In this document: in pieces, positions 42,033 through 51,108 of the stretch
Numbering within the stretch: the stretch's first letter is position 1
Layout of the letters: every line of letters begins with the position of its first letter
Assembly: GCA_964242735.1 (NCBI GenBank)
Contig: CAXTAK010000001.1
Coordinates: 1 to 64,000 of the forward strand
Reading direction: 5' to 3'
Length of the DNA stretch: 64,000 nt
From: CADCUY01 sp964242735
Lineage (GTDB): Bacteria > Actinomycetota > Actinomycetes > Actinomycetales > Quadrisphaeraceae
Program-made: the position numbers and the translations under genes
Notes under the pieces: generated by a model
The model's database searches: none
What the model was told of the DNA's origin: nothing
The model's input: the letters and a program-made list of their open reading frames with translations, nothing else

Positions 42033-43538
42033 TCAGCCGGCGTCCGCCGCCGCCCGTCGGGCCAGGTCCAGCCACACCTGCCGCGCCTCGAGGGACGAGC
42101 GGGCGTCACCGGCCGCCCGCTGGTCACCGCTGGCCTCGGCGCGCTCCAGCTGCGCCCGCAGATCGGCCACCGCCCGCTCGAGCTGCTCGATGGCCCCCTC
42201 GGCCCGCGCGCGGGTCTCCGGGTTGGAGCGGCGCCACACGTCCTGCTCGGCGGAGCCCACCGCCTGCTCCACCGCGCGCATCCGCCCCTCGACCCGGTTG
42301 ATGTCGGCCCGCGGGACCTTGCCCGCGGCCTCCCACCGCTCCTGGACATCGCGCAGGGCCGCCTTCGCGGCGCGGTGGTCGCGCACGGGCAGCAGCGCCT
42401 CGGCCTCGGTGAGGAGCGCCTCCTTCACCACGAGGTTCCGCGCGAAGTCCTCGTCCTCGACGGCCGCCGCCGCGTGGCGCGCGGCGAAGAAGGCGTCCTG
42501 AGCGGCGCGGAACCGGGCCCACAGCGCGTCGTCGTCGCGGCGCGAGGCGTGGCCGGCGGCCCGCCACCGGTCCATCAGCTGCCGGTACGCCGAGGCCGTG
42601 GAACCCCAGTCGGTGGAGCTGGTCAGGGCCTCGGCCTCGGCGACCACCGCCTCCTTGGCGGCCTTCGCCTCGGTGTTGGACGACTCCAGCGCCGTGAAGT
42701 GCGCGCGCCTGGCCCGGTCGAAGCCGGTGCGGGCCGCGCTGAAGCGCTTCCACAGCTCGTCCTCCCCGCGCTTGTCGAGCTTGGTCCCGGAGCGCTGCTG
42801 CTCCTTCCACGCCTCGAGGAGCACGCGCAGCCGCTCACCGCTGGGCCGCCACTGCATCTTGGCCGGATCGGTGGCAGCGATCGACTCCGCCTCCTCGACC
42901 ACGGCCGCGCGAGCTGCGCGAGCCTCCTCGCGGGCGGCGGTGCGCACGGCATCGGCCTCGGCACGACGTGACGCCGCCACGCCCTCCAGGTCGCGGGTGC
43001 GCTGGGCGAGACCCTCGAGGTCACCGACGACGGGCGCGGAGCCCAGAGCAGCGCGCACCCCGCGCAGCGTGCCGACCGCGTCGGCGGGCGCCAGGGACGA
43101 GTCCGCCAGGCGCTGCTCGACCTGCTCGACCTGGTCGACGAGGTCGTCGTAGGCGACGCCGAACGGGGCCAGCGCGGAGGACGGGTCGCCCTCGGCGGTG
43201 CCCACCTCGCGCTCGCCGTCGGCGGTGCGCACGAACACCGCACCGTCCTCCGCGACGCGTCCCCACGGGGCGGGGTCGCTGGCCGGGCGGGTGTGAACCG
43301 GTGCCGGTTCCGGAGTGGTGGTGCCGCCACCGGCTGAGGGCGGCCTCGCCGCGGCGGCGGTCGGCCGGGGGAGCGGTCGGGGCACGGGGCGGGGGACCGG
43401 GCGCGCCGCGGGCACCGGCGTCTCGGGCACCGGCTCCTGCGATGCGGGCACCGACTGCTCGGGCGGTGCCGAGTCCTCGGGCTGCACCGGCTCCACGAGG
43501 CCCTCGGGCTCCTCAGGGTCGTGGGGCTGCTCGGTCAC
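42033..43538 (-). CDS. DUF349 domain-containing protein
   Basis: This 501-aa protein has an acidic, Pro-rich N-terminal third (about 130 residues, with repeats RPVPRPVPRPLPRP) and a C-terminal two-thirds made of helical DUF349 repeats: KMQWRPSGERLRVLLEAWKE, ELWKRFSAARTGFDRARRAH, RQLMDRWRAAGHASRRDDDA, LWARFRAAQDAFFAARHA and ALRDVQERWEAAGKVPRADI. The function is unknown; similar proteins are conserved near rel and hisS in actinobacteria. GTG 43538 overlaps the cyclophilin stop, so both are cotranscribed. Confidence 0.88.
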   Translation of the reverse strand: MTEQPHDPEEPEGLVEPVQPEDSAPPEQSVPASQEPVPETPVPAARPVPRPVPRPLPRPTAAAARPPSAGGGTTTPEPAPVHTRPASDPAPWGRVAEDGAVFVRTADGEREVGTAEGDPSSALAPFGVAYDDLVDQVEQVEQRLADSSLAPADAVGTLRGVRAALGSAPVVGDLEGLAQRTRDLEGVAASRRAEADAVRTAAREEARAARAAVVEEAESIAATDPAKMQWRPSGERLRVLLEAWKEQQRSGTKLDKRGEDELWKRFSAARTGFDRARRAHFTALESSNTEAKAAKEAVVAEAEALTSSTDWGSTASAYRQLMDRWRAAGHASRRDDDALWARFRAAQDAFFAARHAAAAVEDEDFARNLVVKEALLTEAEALLPVRDHRAAKAALRDVQERWEAAGKVPRADINRVEGRMRAVEQAVGSAEQDVWRRSNPETRARAEGAIEQLERAVADLRAQLERAEASGDQRAAGDARSSLEARQVWLDLARRAAADAG

Positions 43539-44299
43539 TGGACGCTCACCTGGTCCAGGGTCACCGGCTCGACCGGTCGCCCGTCGGGGGCCCCGCCCTC
43601 GGCGCCGGCCGCGGCGACGCCCTGCACGACGTCCAGGCCGCCGGTGACCCGCCCGAAGACGGTGTAGCCCCCCGCGGCGTCGCTGGGGATGGTGGAGTCC
43701 TGGTAGACGATGAAGAACTGGCTGCCCATGCTCTCCCCGTTCCCGCCGCGGCGGGCCATCGCCAGCGACCCCGCGGGGTACAGGTCGTCCGCTGGCGCGT
43801 TCTCCACCGGCCCGTAGGAGTACCCGGGCCCACCCGTCCCGGTGCCCGTGGGGTCGCCGCACTGCAGCACGAAGATGCCCTCGCTCACCAGCCGGTGGCA
43901 CTCGGTGCCGTCGAAGTAGCCGTCCTGCGCGAGGGTGACGAAGGAGGCGACGGTGGCGGGCGCGGCCGCGCCGTCCAGCTCCACCGCGACGGGCCCGGCG
44001 GAGGTGGTGATCGTGCCGGCCCAGGTGCGCGCCTCCGCGAGCGCCGGGTCCGGTGCGGTGCCCGTCTCGACGGGCTCCGGTGCGGCGGTGCCGGTCTCGG
44101 CGGGTGGCGCTGCGGTCTGCGTGCCACCACCGCGCACCGCGGCGACCGCCCCGACGACCACGAGCAGGCCCGCGATGAGGCCGGCGACCACGGCCAGGGT
44201 GCGCCGGCGGCGGGCGAGAGCGGCCTCGCGGGCCCCATGGCCCTCCGAGAGGGCCTCGCTGCGGCGCGGGGCGCTGCCGCGCTCGCTCGTGCTGGACAC
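43535..44299 (-). CDS. Membrane-anchored peptidyl-prolyl cis-trans isomerase (cyclophilin)
   Basis: This 254-aa protein has a cytoplasmic basic tail, one membrane helix (residues about 34-56), a Thr/Pro/Ala linker and a cyclophilin domain: CHRLVSEGIFVLQCGDPTGT, GTGGPGYSYGPVENAP, GSLAMARRGGNGESMGSQFF and FGRVTGGLDVVQGVAAAG. It corresponds in place to PpiB near rel in Mycobacterium. It would help fold exported proteins outside the membrane. It is divergent from the metallo-beta-lactamase-fold gene 103 nt away. Confidence 0.93.
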   Translation of the reverse strand: MSSTSERGSAPRRSEALSEGHGAREAALARRRRTLAVVAGLIAGLLVVVGAVAAVRGGGTQTAAPPAETGTAAPEPVETGTAPDPALAEARTWAGTITTSAGPVAVELDGAAAPATVASFVTLAQDGYFDGTECHRLVSEGIFVLQCGDPTGTGTGGPGYSYGPVENAPADDLYPAGSLAMARRGGNGESMGSQFFIVYQDSTIPSDAAGGYTVFGRVTGGLDVVQGVAAAGAEGGAPDGRPVEPVTLDQVSVQ

Positions 44300-44390
44300 C
44301 GCGTGCTCCTCGGATCGGGTGGCGCGGCACCCGGTGGGGGGGAGCCGCGGGGGCGCCGGTCAGTCTAGGGGCGCCCTCGGAGGGCACGGA

Positions 44391-44396
44391 TAGGCT
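44391..44396 (+). promoter_or_regulatory. -10 box, leaderless start of the MBL-fold gene
   Basis: TAGGCT lies 6 nt before GTG 44403, which has no Shine-Dalgarno sequence. The spacing fits leaderless transcription. Confidence 0.45.
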
Positions 44397-44402
44397 CCGC
44401 CG

Positions 44403-45110
44403 GTGCTCCTCGCCGCGGTGCCCGACGCCCTGATCGGCACCAACTGCTACGTGCTGGCCCCCGCCGCGGGGGAGGAGTGCCTGGTCGTCGACCCCGGCTT
44501 CGACGTGCTCGACCGGCTCGGTGAGGTGCTCTCGGCGCACCGGCTGCGGCCCGCGGCGGTGCTGCTGACCCACGGCCACGCCGACCACGTGTGGTCGGTG
44601 ACGCCGGTGTGCGGGCGCGGGGCCTCCGCGCTGCCCGCGCTGGTGCACGCCGATGACGCCCACCGCCTCACCGACCCGCTGGCGCACCTCAGCGGGCCGC
44701 TGCTCGCGATGCTCGAGCAGCACTTCGGCGCCGCGCCCACCTGGGCGGAGCCCGACGAGGTGCGCACCCTCACCGGCGCAGCCGAGCACCTGACCGTGGC
44801 CGGCATCGACCTGGTCGCCCAGCACGCCCCCGGTCACACCGAGGGCTCCACGGTCTTCGTCCTCGACGCCGTGCCGGCGGGTGCGCTGGGGGCCGCCGTG
44901 ACGTCCACCGTGCTCTCCGGCGACGTGCTCTTCGCGGGCAGCGTCGGGCGCACCGACCTCCCGGGCGGCGACCGGGGCGCGATGGAGCGCTCCCTGCGCG
45001 ACGTCGTCCTGCCCATGCCGGATGACCGCCTGGTGCTGCCCGGGCACGGCGAGGCGACCACCGTGGGCCGCGAGCGCGTGACCAACCCGTTCCTGCTGCA
45101 CCTGAGCTGA
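44403..45110 (+). CDS. Metallo-beta-lactamase fold hydrolase (glyoxalase II-like)
   Basis: This 235-aa metal hydrolase has the motif THGHADH (H57, H59, D61, H62), then HAPGHTEGSTVFVL with the third-site His, LSGDVLFAGSVGRTDLPGGD with the bridging Asp and LPGHGEATTVGRER with the final His. The sequence pattern is that of the YcbL/glyoxalase II-like group that hydrolyses thioesters. In Mycobacterium a similar gene (Rv2581c) sits in the same place, before hisS. hisS starts 13 nt after its stop. Confidence 0.9.
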   Translation: MLLAAVPDALIGTNCYVLAPAAGEECLVVDPGFDVLDRLGEVLSAHRLRPAAVLLTHGHADHVWSVTPVCGRGASALPALVHADDAHRLTDPLAHLSGPLLAMLEQHFGAAPTWAEPDEVRTLTGAAEHLTVAGIDLVAQHAPGHTEGSTVFVLDAVPAGALGAAVTSTVLSGDVLFAGSVGRTDLPGGDRGAMERSLRDVVLPMPDDRLVLPGHGEATTVGRERVTNPFLLHLS

Positions 45111-45123
45111 GGAGGACACGCCC

Positions 45124-46524
45124 GTGCCACCGCGCACAGCCCCGCCCACGTCGCTGTCGGGATTCCCCGAGCTGCTGCCCGCCCAGCGGGTGGTCGAGGC
45201 GCGGGTCCTGGAGCAGCTGCGCACCACCTTCGAGCTGCACGGCTTCGCGGGCGTCGAGACGCGCGCGGTCGAGCCGCTGTCGGTCCTGCTGCGCAAGGGC
45301 GAGATCGACCAGGAGGTGTACGTGCTGCGGCGCCTGGCCGACCGCACCCACCACACCGCCGACGACGCTCCCGCGACCGGGGGCGACGACGCGCTGGCCC
45401 TGCACTACGACCTCACCGTGCCGTTCGCCCGCTACCTGGTGGAGAACGCCGGGCAGTTGGAGTTCCCCTTCCGCCGCTACCAGGTGCAGAAGGTGTGGCG
45501 CGGCGAGCGTCCGCAGGAGGGCCGGTACCGGGAGTTCACCCAGGCCGACGTCGACGTCGTCGACCGCGACGTCCTCGCCGCCCACCACGACGTCGAGCTC
45601 GCCGCGGTGATGGCGCAGGCCCTGGCCGCGCTGCCCCTGCCACCGGTGCGCCTGCAGGTGAACAACCGCAAGCTCGTCGAGGGCTTCCACCGCGGCCTCG
45701 GGGTCCGCGAGGAGGACCTTCCGGCGGTCCTGCGGGCCGTCGACAAGCTCGACAAGGTGGGTGAGGCCGGTGTCGCGGCCCTGCTGGGTGCGGAGGCGGG
45801 GTTGGACGACGGCCAGGTCGCCTCGGCGCTGGCCCTGGCGCGCCTGACCGGCACCGGCGACGCCCTCGCCGGTCAGGTGCGGGCGCTGGGGGTCTCCCAC
45901 CCGATGCTCACCGAGGGCCTGGAGGAGCTGCTCGCCGTGCTCGCCGGGGCCCGCCACATCGCAGACGCCTCGGCGGGGCGCGTCAGCGTCGTCGCCGACC
46001 TGTCCATCGCCCGGGGGCTCGATTACTACACCGGCACCGTCTACGAGACCCGGATGGCCGGGTACGAGTCCCTGGGCTCGATCTGCTCCGGGGGCCGCTA
46101 CGACGCGCTGGCCACCGACGGGCGCACCACCTACCCCGGGGTGGGCATCTCCCTGGGGGTGACGCGGGCGCTGGTGCCGCTCCTCGCGCGCGGGGTGCTC
46201 ACCGCCTCGCGGCCCACCCCGAGCGCGGTGGTCGTCGCCGTGACCTCGGACGACGCGCGCGCGTCGTCCGACGCGGTCGCCGCCGCGCTGCGCGCCCGGG
46301 GCATCGCCGCCGAGGTGTCCCCGAGCGCGGCGAGGTTCGGCAAGCAGATCCGGTACGCGGACCGGCGCGGCGTCCCCTTCGTGTGGTTCCCCCCCGCCGG
46401 CACCTCCGGTGGCGGGCACGAGGTCAAGGACATCCGCTCGGGGGAGCAGGTGCCCGCCGACCCCGCGTCGTGGACGCCGCCCGAGGCCGACCTGCGGCCC
46501 GCCGTGCTCCGCGCGCCGGGGTGA
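45124..46524 (+). CDS. hisS: Histidine--tRNA ligase
   Basis: This 466-aa class II synthetase has the motif 1 region PELLPAQRVVEARVLEQLR, HYDLTVPFARYL, motif 2 RYQVQKVWRGERPQEGRYRE with FTQADVDVV, the HisRS-specific RGLDYYTGTVYE, motif 3 region YPGVGISLGVTRAL and a C-terminal anticodon-binding domain. The length is slightly above average. GTG 45124 has GAGGAGGA 6-7 nt upstream. Probably cotranscribed with the upstream hydrolase. Confidence 0.96.
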   Translation: MPPRTAPPTSLSGFPELLPAQRVVEARVLEQLRTTFELHGFAGVETRAVEPLSVLLRKGEIDQEVYVLRRLADRTHHTADDAPATGGDDALALHYDLTVPFARYLVENAGQLEFPFRRYQVQKVWRGERPQEGRYREFTQADVDVVDRDVLAAHHDVELAAVMAQALAALPLPPVRLQVNNRKLVEGFHRGLGVREEDLPAVLRAVDKLDKVGEAGVAALLGAEAGLDDGQVASALALARLTGTGDALAGQVRALGVSHPMLTEGLEELLAVLAGARHIADASAGRVSVVADLSIARGLDYYTGTVYETRMAGYESLGSICSGGRYDALATDGRTTYPGVGISLGVTRALVPLLARGVLTASRPTPSAVVVAVTSDDARASSDAVAAALRARGIAAEVSPSAARFGKQIRYADRRGVPFVWFPPAGTSGGGHEVKDIRSGEQVPADPASWTPPEADLRPAVLRAPG

Positions 46525-46639
46525 CCCCGGGACCGGCCGCGCACCTCCACCGCCCCTCCCGGGCGTCACACTGGCGGCTCGACGTCGCCGCGGTGCCACC
46601 GACACCGCCCCGACCCACCAGACCGGCAGGAAGGGCGCC

Positions 46640-49468
46640 ATGACCACCGACGCCGCACCCCGACCCACCACGGGCTCCAACGGCGCTGCGGTGCGCGACT
46701 CGCTCGCCCAGCAGGGCGTGAGCTCCGACGAGGTGCACGCCGCGCTGCGCGCCTCGGTGCGCCGCCTCGGGGAGCTGCTCGGCGAGGCGCTGACCCGGCA
46801 CGAGGGCGCCGACCTCCTCGACCTGGTCGAGCGGGTGCGGCACCTCGCCCGTCGCGACGACGGCGGCGAGGAGCTGCAGCGGCTGCTCGCGACGGTGGAC
46901 GACGCGACCGCCATCGTGCTGGCCCGCGCCTTCGCCGCGTACTTCCAGCTGGCGAACATCTCCGAGCAGCAGCACCGGGCCACCGAGCTGCGCTCGACCG
47001 CGCCCGACGGGCTGACCGTCACGGCCGACAGGATCGCCGCCGCCCTCGCCGACGGGAGCCTGGACGTCGAGCTGGCGCAGTCCGTCGTCGACCGCCTGGA
47101 GCTGCGGCCCGTCTTCACCGCCCATCCCACCGAGGCGTCCCGGCGCTCGGTGCTCGACCTGCTGCTCAGGGTCGCGGAGACCATCGAGGCCCTCGAGGAC
47201 CCGCGCTCGCGCACGGCCGACGTCAAGCGCGGGCAGCGCCGCCTCGAGGAGCTCGTCGACATGCTGTGGCAGACCGACGAGCTGCGGATCGAGAGGCCCG
47301 AGCCGTCCGACGAGGCGAAGTCGGCGCTGTTCTACCTGCAGTCCCTGGCGACGGGGGTGCTGCCCGACCTCCTGGAGGACCTCGACCGGGAGCTCGCGCG
47401 GGCCGGCCTGGCCGTCGGCCCGGGCACCCGGCCGCTGCGCTTCGGCAGCTGGGTGGGCGGTGACCGCGACGGCAACCCCAACGTCACGCCCGCGGTGACC
47501 CTGGAGGTCCTCGCCCTGCAGCACGACCGGGGCATCGGTGTGCTCATCGCCCTGGTCGACGACCTCATCGTGCAGCTGACGGGCTCGGTGAAGGTGGTGT
47601 CGGTCTCGCCCGAGCTGACCGCGTCCCTGGCGCGCGACCACGAGGTGATGCCCGGGGTGTGGCTGCAGGTGGGCCGGTTGAACGCCGAGGAGCCGTACCG
47701 CCTGAAGCTGTCCTACGTCCGCACCCGCCTCGCGGCCACCCGGCGGCGCATGGCCTCGGGCGAGCCGCACCGGCCCGGCGTGGACTACGCCGGGGTCGGG
47801 GAGCTCGTGGCGGAGCTGGAGCTGATCGGGACGTCGCTGCGCGCCGGGGACGGTCAGCTGGTCGCCGACGGGCCGCTGGCCCGCGCGGTGCGCACCGCGC
47901 GGGCGGTGGGCCTGGGTCTGGCCACCCTCGACGTGCGCGAGCACGCCGAGCGCCACCACGCGGCGCTCGCCGCGCTGTACGACCGGCTCGGGGAGCTGGG
48001 GCGCCCGTACGCGCAGCTGGGCCGCGAGGAGCGACGGGACCTGCTCTCCCGGGAGCTGGCCAGCGGTCGTCCCCTGGTCGGCAGCGGGGCGGCGCGGGCG
48101 ATGACCGGGGTGCCCGCGGAGGTCCTGGAGCTGTTCACCACCGTGGCGCAGGCGCTGGACCGCTTCGGGGAGGACGCCATCGAGAGCTACGTGGTGTCGA
48201 TGACGCGGGGCGTGGACGACCTGCTCGCCGTGGTGGTCCTGGCGCGCGAGGTCGGTCTGGTGGACCTCACCGGCGAGGGGGGTGCGGTGGCGCGCATCGG
48301 GTTCGTGCCGCTGTTCGAGACCGTCGCGGAGCTCGAGGCCGCAGGGCCCCTGCTCGACGGGCTGCTCACCGACCCGTGCTACCGGCGCGTGGTCGCCGCC
48401 CGCGGGGAGGTGCAGGAGATCATGCTCGGCTACTCCGACTCCTCCAAGGACGCCGGGATCGCCGCCTCGCGCTGGCAGATCCACCGCGCCCAGCGGGCGC
48501 TGCGCGACGTCGCGGCCCGGCACGGCGTGGTGCTGCGCCTCTTCCACGGCCGCGGCGGGTCCGTCGGGCGGGGTGGCGGTCCGACGGGGGAGGCGATCCT
48601 GGCGCAGCCGTGGGGCAGCCTGGACGGGTCGATGAAGGTCACCGAGCAGGGTGAGGTGATCTCCGACAAGTACGTGCTGCCGCGCCTGGCGCGCCTGAAC
48701 CTCGAGGGTGCGCTGGCCGCGCTGCTCGAGGCGTCGGTGCTGCACCGCACCTCCCGGCTGAGCGAGGAGTCGCTGGTCACCTGGGACGCGACGATGGACG
48801 TCGTCGCCGGCGCGGGCCAGGAGGCGTACCGGGCGCTGGTGGGCGACCCCGGGCTGGTGCCGTTCTTCGTCGCCGCGACCCCGGTGGAGGAGCTCGGGGC
48901 GCTGAACATCGGCTCCCGCCCGGCGCGGCGCCCGGGCGGCCCGGGGGGGTTGGCGGACCTGCGCGCCATCCCGTGGGTGTTCGGGTGGACGCAGAGCCGG
49001 ATGAACGTGCCCGGGTGGTTCGGTGTCGGCAGCGGACTGGCCGCCGCCCGCGAGGCCGGGCACGGCGAGGCGCTGGGGGAGATGTACCGGTCGTGGAACT
49101 TCTTCCGCAGCTTCCTGTCCAACGTGGCCATGACGCTGGCCAAGACCGACCTGGGCATCGCGCGCCGCTACGTCTCCACGCTGGTCGAGCCCGGGGCGGC
49201 CGGCCTGTTCGCGGTGATCCTCGCCGAGCACGAGCGGACGGTCACCGAGGTGCTCGCGGTCACCGGTCAGGCCGAGCTGCTGGAGGGCGCGCCCGTCCTC
49301 GCGCGCACCCTGGACCTGCGGGACGCGTACCTCGCGCCCCTGCACGCGCTGCAGGTCTCGCTGCTGGCGCGCTCGCGCGCCGAGGGGGAGGGCGCGGACC
49401 CCGCGCTGCGCCGGGCGCTGCTGCTGACGATCAACGGGATCGCGGCGGGGATGCGCAACACCGGCTGA
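46640..49468 (+). CDS. ppc: Phosphoenolpyruvate carboxylase
   Basis: This 942-aa enzyme fixes bicarbonate on PEP to give oxaloacetate and refill the TCA cycle. FTAHPTEASRRSVLD holds the catalytic His (H162); FGSWVGGDRDGNPNVTP, LGYSDSSKDAGI, LFHGRGGSVGRGGGP and IGSRPARRPGG are the other conserved blocks, and the C terminus MLRNTG-like sequence (here GMRNTG) is intact. ATG 46640 has CAGGAAGG upstream, removing a longer open frame. The 115-nt gap after hisS may hold its promoter. Confidence 0.96.
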   Translation: MTTDAAPRPTTGSNGAAVRDSLAQQGVSSDEVHAALRASVRRLGELLGEALTRHEGADLLDLVERVRHLARRDDGGEELQRLLATVDDATAIVLARAFAAYFQLANISEQQHRATELRSTAPDGLTVTADRIAAALADGSLDVELAQSVVDRLELRPVFTAHPTEASRRSVLDLLLRVAETIEALEDPRSRTADVKRGQRRLEELVDMLWQTDELRIERPEPSDEAKSALFYLQSLATGVLPDLLEDLDRELARAGLAVGPGTRPLRFGSWVGGDRDGNPNVTPAVTLEVLALQHDRGIGVLIALVDDLIVQLTGSVKVVSVSPELTASLARDHEVMPGVWLQVGRLNAEEPYRLKLSYVRTRLAATRRRMASGEPHRPGVDYAGVGELVAELELIGTSLRAGDGQLVADGPLARAVRTARAVGLGLATLDVREHAERHHAALAALYDRLGELGRPYAQLGREERRDLLSRELASGRPLVGSGAARAMTGVPAEVLELFTTVAQALDRFGEDAIESYVVSMTRGVDDLLAVVVLAREVGLVDLTGEGGAVARIGFVPLFETVAELEAAGPLLDGLLTDPCYRRVVAARGEVQEIMLGYSDSSKDAGIAASRWQIHRAQRALRDVAARHGVVLRLFHGRGGSVGRGGGPTGEAILAQPWGSLDGSMKVTEQGEVISDKYVLPRLARLNLEGALAALLEASVLHRTSRLSEESLVTWDATMDVVAGAGQEAYRALVGDPGLVPFFVAATPVEELGALNIGSRPARRPGGPGGLADLRAIPWVFGWTQSRMNVPGWFGVGSGLAAAREAGHGEALGEMYRSWNFFRSFLSNVAMTLAKTDLGIARRYVSTLVEPGAAGLFAVILAEHERTVTEVLAVTGQAELLEGAPVLARTLDLRDAYLAPLHALQVSLLARSRAEGEGADPALRRALLLTINGIAAGMRNTG

Positions 49469-49493
49469 GGCCACCCACCTCGCGCGGTGGAGC

Positions 49494-49838
49494 TCAGGCG
49501 GGGGTGTCGCGGTCGTGGACCTGCGCGGCGGGGTGCGTGGCCTCCACCGCGGTGAACGCCTCGAGGATGCGGTAGGTGTGGCGGGCACCGCGGGGCACCA
49601 CCCAGGAGTCACCGGCCGCGAGCACCACGACCTGCCCCTCGCTGTGCAGCTCGGCGCGACCGGCGATGACGTAGCCGACCGTCTCGTACTCGCGGGCGAC
49701 CTCGGGGGCGGGATCGGCGGGGGGCTGCTCGCGCCACAGGCGCATGCTCAGCCCCACCCCGCTGGCGAGGTAGACCTGACCCATCGCCCCGTGCGGGGAG
49801 TGGTCGCCGTCGATCTTGATGATGGTGGTGTCGGCCAT
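49494..49838 (-). CDS. Small cupin domain protein
   Basis: This 114-aa single cupin barrel has YETVGYVIAGRAELHSEGQV for the first motif region, with the usual HxH largely replaced, and GDSWVVPRGARHTYRILE with the conserved second-motif His. The reduced metal ligands suggest a sensing or structural role rather than catalysis. ATG 49838 starts a clean domain. It is convergent with ppc. Confidence 0.82.
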   Translation of the reverse strand: MADTTIIKIDGDHSPHGAMGQVYLASGVGLSMRLWREQPPADPAPEVAREYETVGYVIAGRAELHSEGQVVVLAAGDSWVVPRGARHTYRILEAFTAVEATHPAAQVHDRDTPA

Positions 49839-49876
49839 GCCGGTGACGCTAGCCGCCGTCCTCGACAGCGGCGAGG

Positions 49877-50530
49877 TCACAGGCGGCTCTCGTGGGGGAC
49901 GCAGACGCACACCCGGTTGCCGTCGGGGTCGGCCACCACGGTGAACGACGGCGTCACGTCCACGATGCGCCCACCGGCGGCCTCGACCGCCGCCAGGACG
50001 TCGTCGGCCACCTCGCCGGCGACCGTGGCGTCGACGTGCAGGCGCGAGGCGGCGGGGGTGTCGGTGCGCTGGAACCACACGGTGGGCCCGCGCCGGAACG
50101 GGTCGACGACGTCGTCCCCGCCCGGTCCGACGACGTGGCCGAGGGCCGCTGCCCACGTGCCGGCCAGCGCCCGGGGGTCGGCCGCGTCGATCCCGACCTC
50201 GACCTCGCGCGCCAGCGCCGGCTGCGCGACCAGGCCCAGATCGGCCGCGATCGCGCTGGTGCGGGCGGCCAGCGCGGTGTCGCGGCCGGTCACCCGGTGG
50301 CCCGCCGCGTGCGTCGTCCAGCGCAGGAAGACGTGGCGGTACCGCCAGTCGAGGTCGGGGTGGTGGCCGGCCTCCTGAGCCGCCGCGCCCACGGCGGTGA
50401 CCAGGGCGAGCGCCTGGGCGGGGGAGGTGGCGACGAAGGCGGTGTTCAGCGCGTGCAGCTGCAGGCGCCAGTCGGGCAGGTCCGCGAGCGCGGCGCGCAG
50501 CGCCGCGGGGTCGAGCGGGGTGGGGGCCAC
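49877..50530 (-). CDS. Pterin-4a-carbinolamine dehydratase-VOC domain fusion
   Basis: This 217-aa protein joins two domains. Residues about 8-100 match pterin-4a-carbinolamine dehydratase (PCD/DCoH): LPDWRLQLHALNTAF, EAGHHPDLDWRYRHVFLRWT and THAAGHRVTGRDTALA with the catalytic His residues. Residues about 108-217 resemble a VOC/glyoxalase-like domain: VEVGIDAADPRALAGTWAAA, TVWFQRTDTPAASRLHVDAT and SFTVVADPDGNRVCVC, the last being the usual DPDGNxxCV ending. A role in recycling oxidised pterin or in small-molecule binding is inferred. Confidence 0.85.
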   Translation of the reverse strand: MAPTPLDPAALRAALADLPDWRLQLHALNTAFVATSPAQALALVTAVGAAAQEAGHHPDLDWRYRHVFLRWTTHAAGHRVTGRDTALAARTSAIAADLGLVAQPALAREVEVGIDAADPRALAGTWAAALGHVVGPGGDDVVDPFRRGPTVWFQRTDTPAASRLHVDATVAGEVADDVLAAVEAAGGRIVDVTPSFTVVADPDGNRVCVCVPHESRL

Positions 50531-50560
50531 GGCAGCGAGCGTGGCAGCCGCGATCGGGGG

Positions 50561-51022
50561 ATGTCGAGCGAGCAGCAGGGCCTCTCCTTCGGTGCGGCGG
50601 CCGCGGCGTACGAGCGGGCACGGCCCTCCTACCCCGGCGAGGCGGTGACGCGGCGCTGCCGGCGGGGGCGCGGACGGCGCTCGACCTGGGCGCGGGAACG
50701 GGCAAGCTCACCCGGCTGCTCACCGCCCGCGGCCTCGACGTGGTCGCGGTCGAGCCGTCGGCGGGCATGCGCGAGCAGCTGGCCCTGGCCGTGCCGGGCG
50801 CCCGGGTGCTCGCCGGGTCCGCCGAGGCGGTGCCGCTGCCCCCCGCGAGCGCCGACGTCGTGCTCGCCGCGCAGGCCTGGCACTGGGTCGATCCGGTGCG
50901 CGCCGTGCCGGAGGTCGCGCGGGTGCTGCGCCCTGGTGCGCTCCCACCCCGGCACGGCCGGCCGCGCGCTGGTGGGGGTGGCGTACGCGACGACGCTGTG
51001 GTGGGCCGACCTGGTGGGGTGA
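50561..51022 (+). pseudogene. Class I SAM-dependent methyltransferase, frameshifted and internally deleted
   Basis: ATG 50561 begins SSEQQGLSFGAAAAAYERAR and PSYPGEAVT, the normal N terminus of a small methyltransferase family. The SAM-binding region (ARTALDLGAGTGKLTRLLTA, VVAVEPSAGM, AQAWHWVDPVRAVPEVARVL) is in another frame; losing one G around 50647-50652 explains the shift. After VLRPG the expected central sheet is missing, and the sequence jumps to SHPGTAGRALVGVAYATTLW, the C-terminal end, back in the first frame. About 90-100 codons are lost. It is not functional. Confidence 0.7.
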
Positions 51023-51108
51023 TCCGCCGCCGCGCCGCCGCGCCGGGCTGGCGGCGCGCACACCCCGGTGGGCAGCACCGCACAGCACCGCCCTGCAACA
51101 CTCCGATC

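Noticed and set aside
38269..42075. A 1268-codon minus-strand frame opposite secF and rel
   Set aside because: It lies antisense to two clearly conserved genes and shows only composition-driven sequence.
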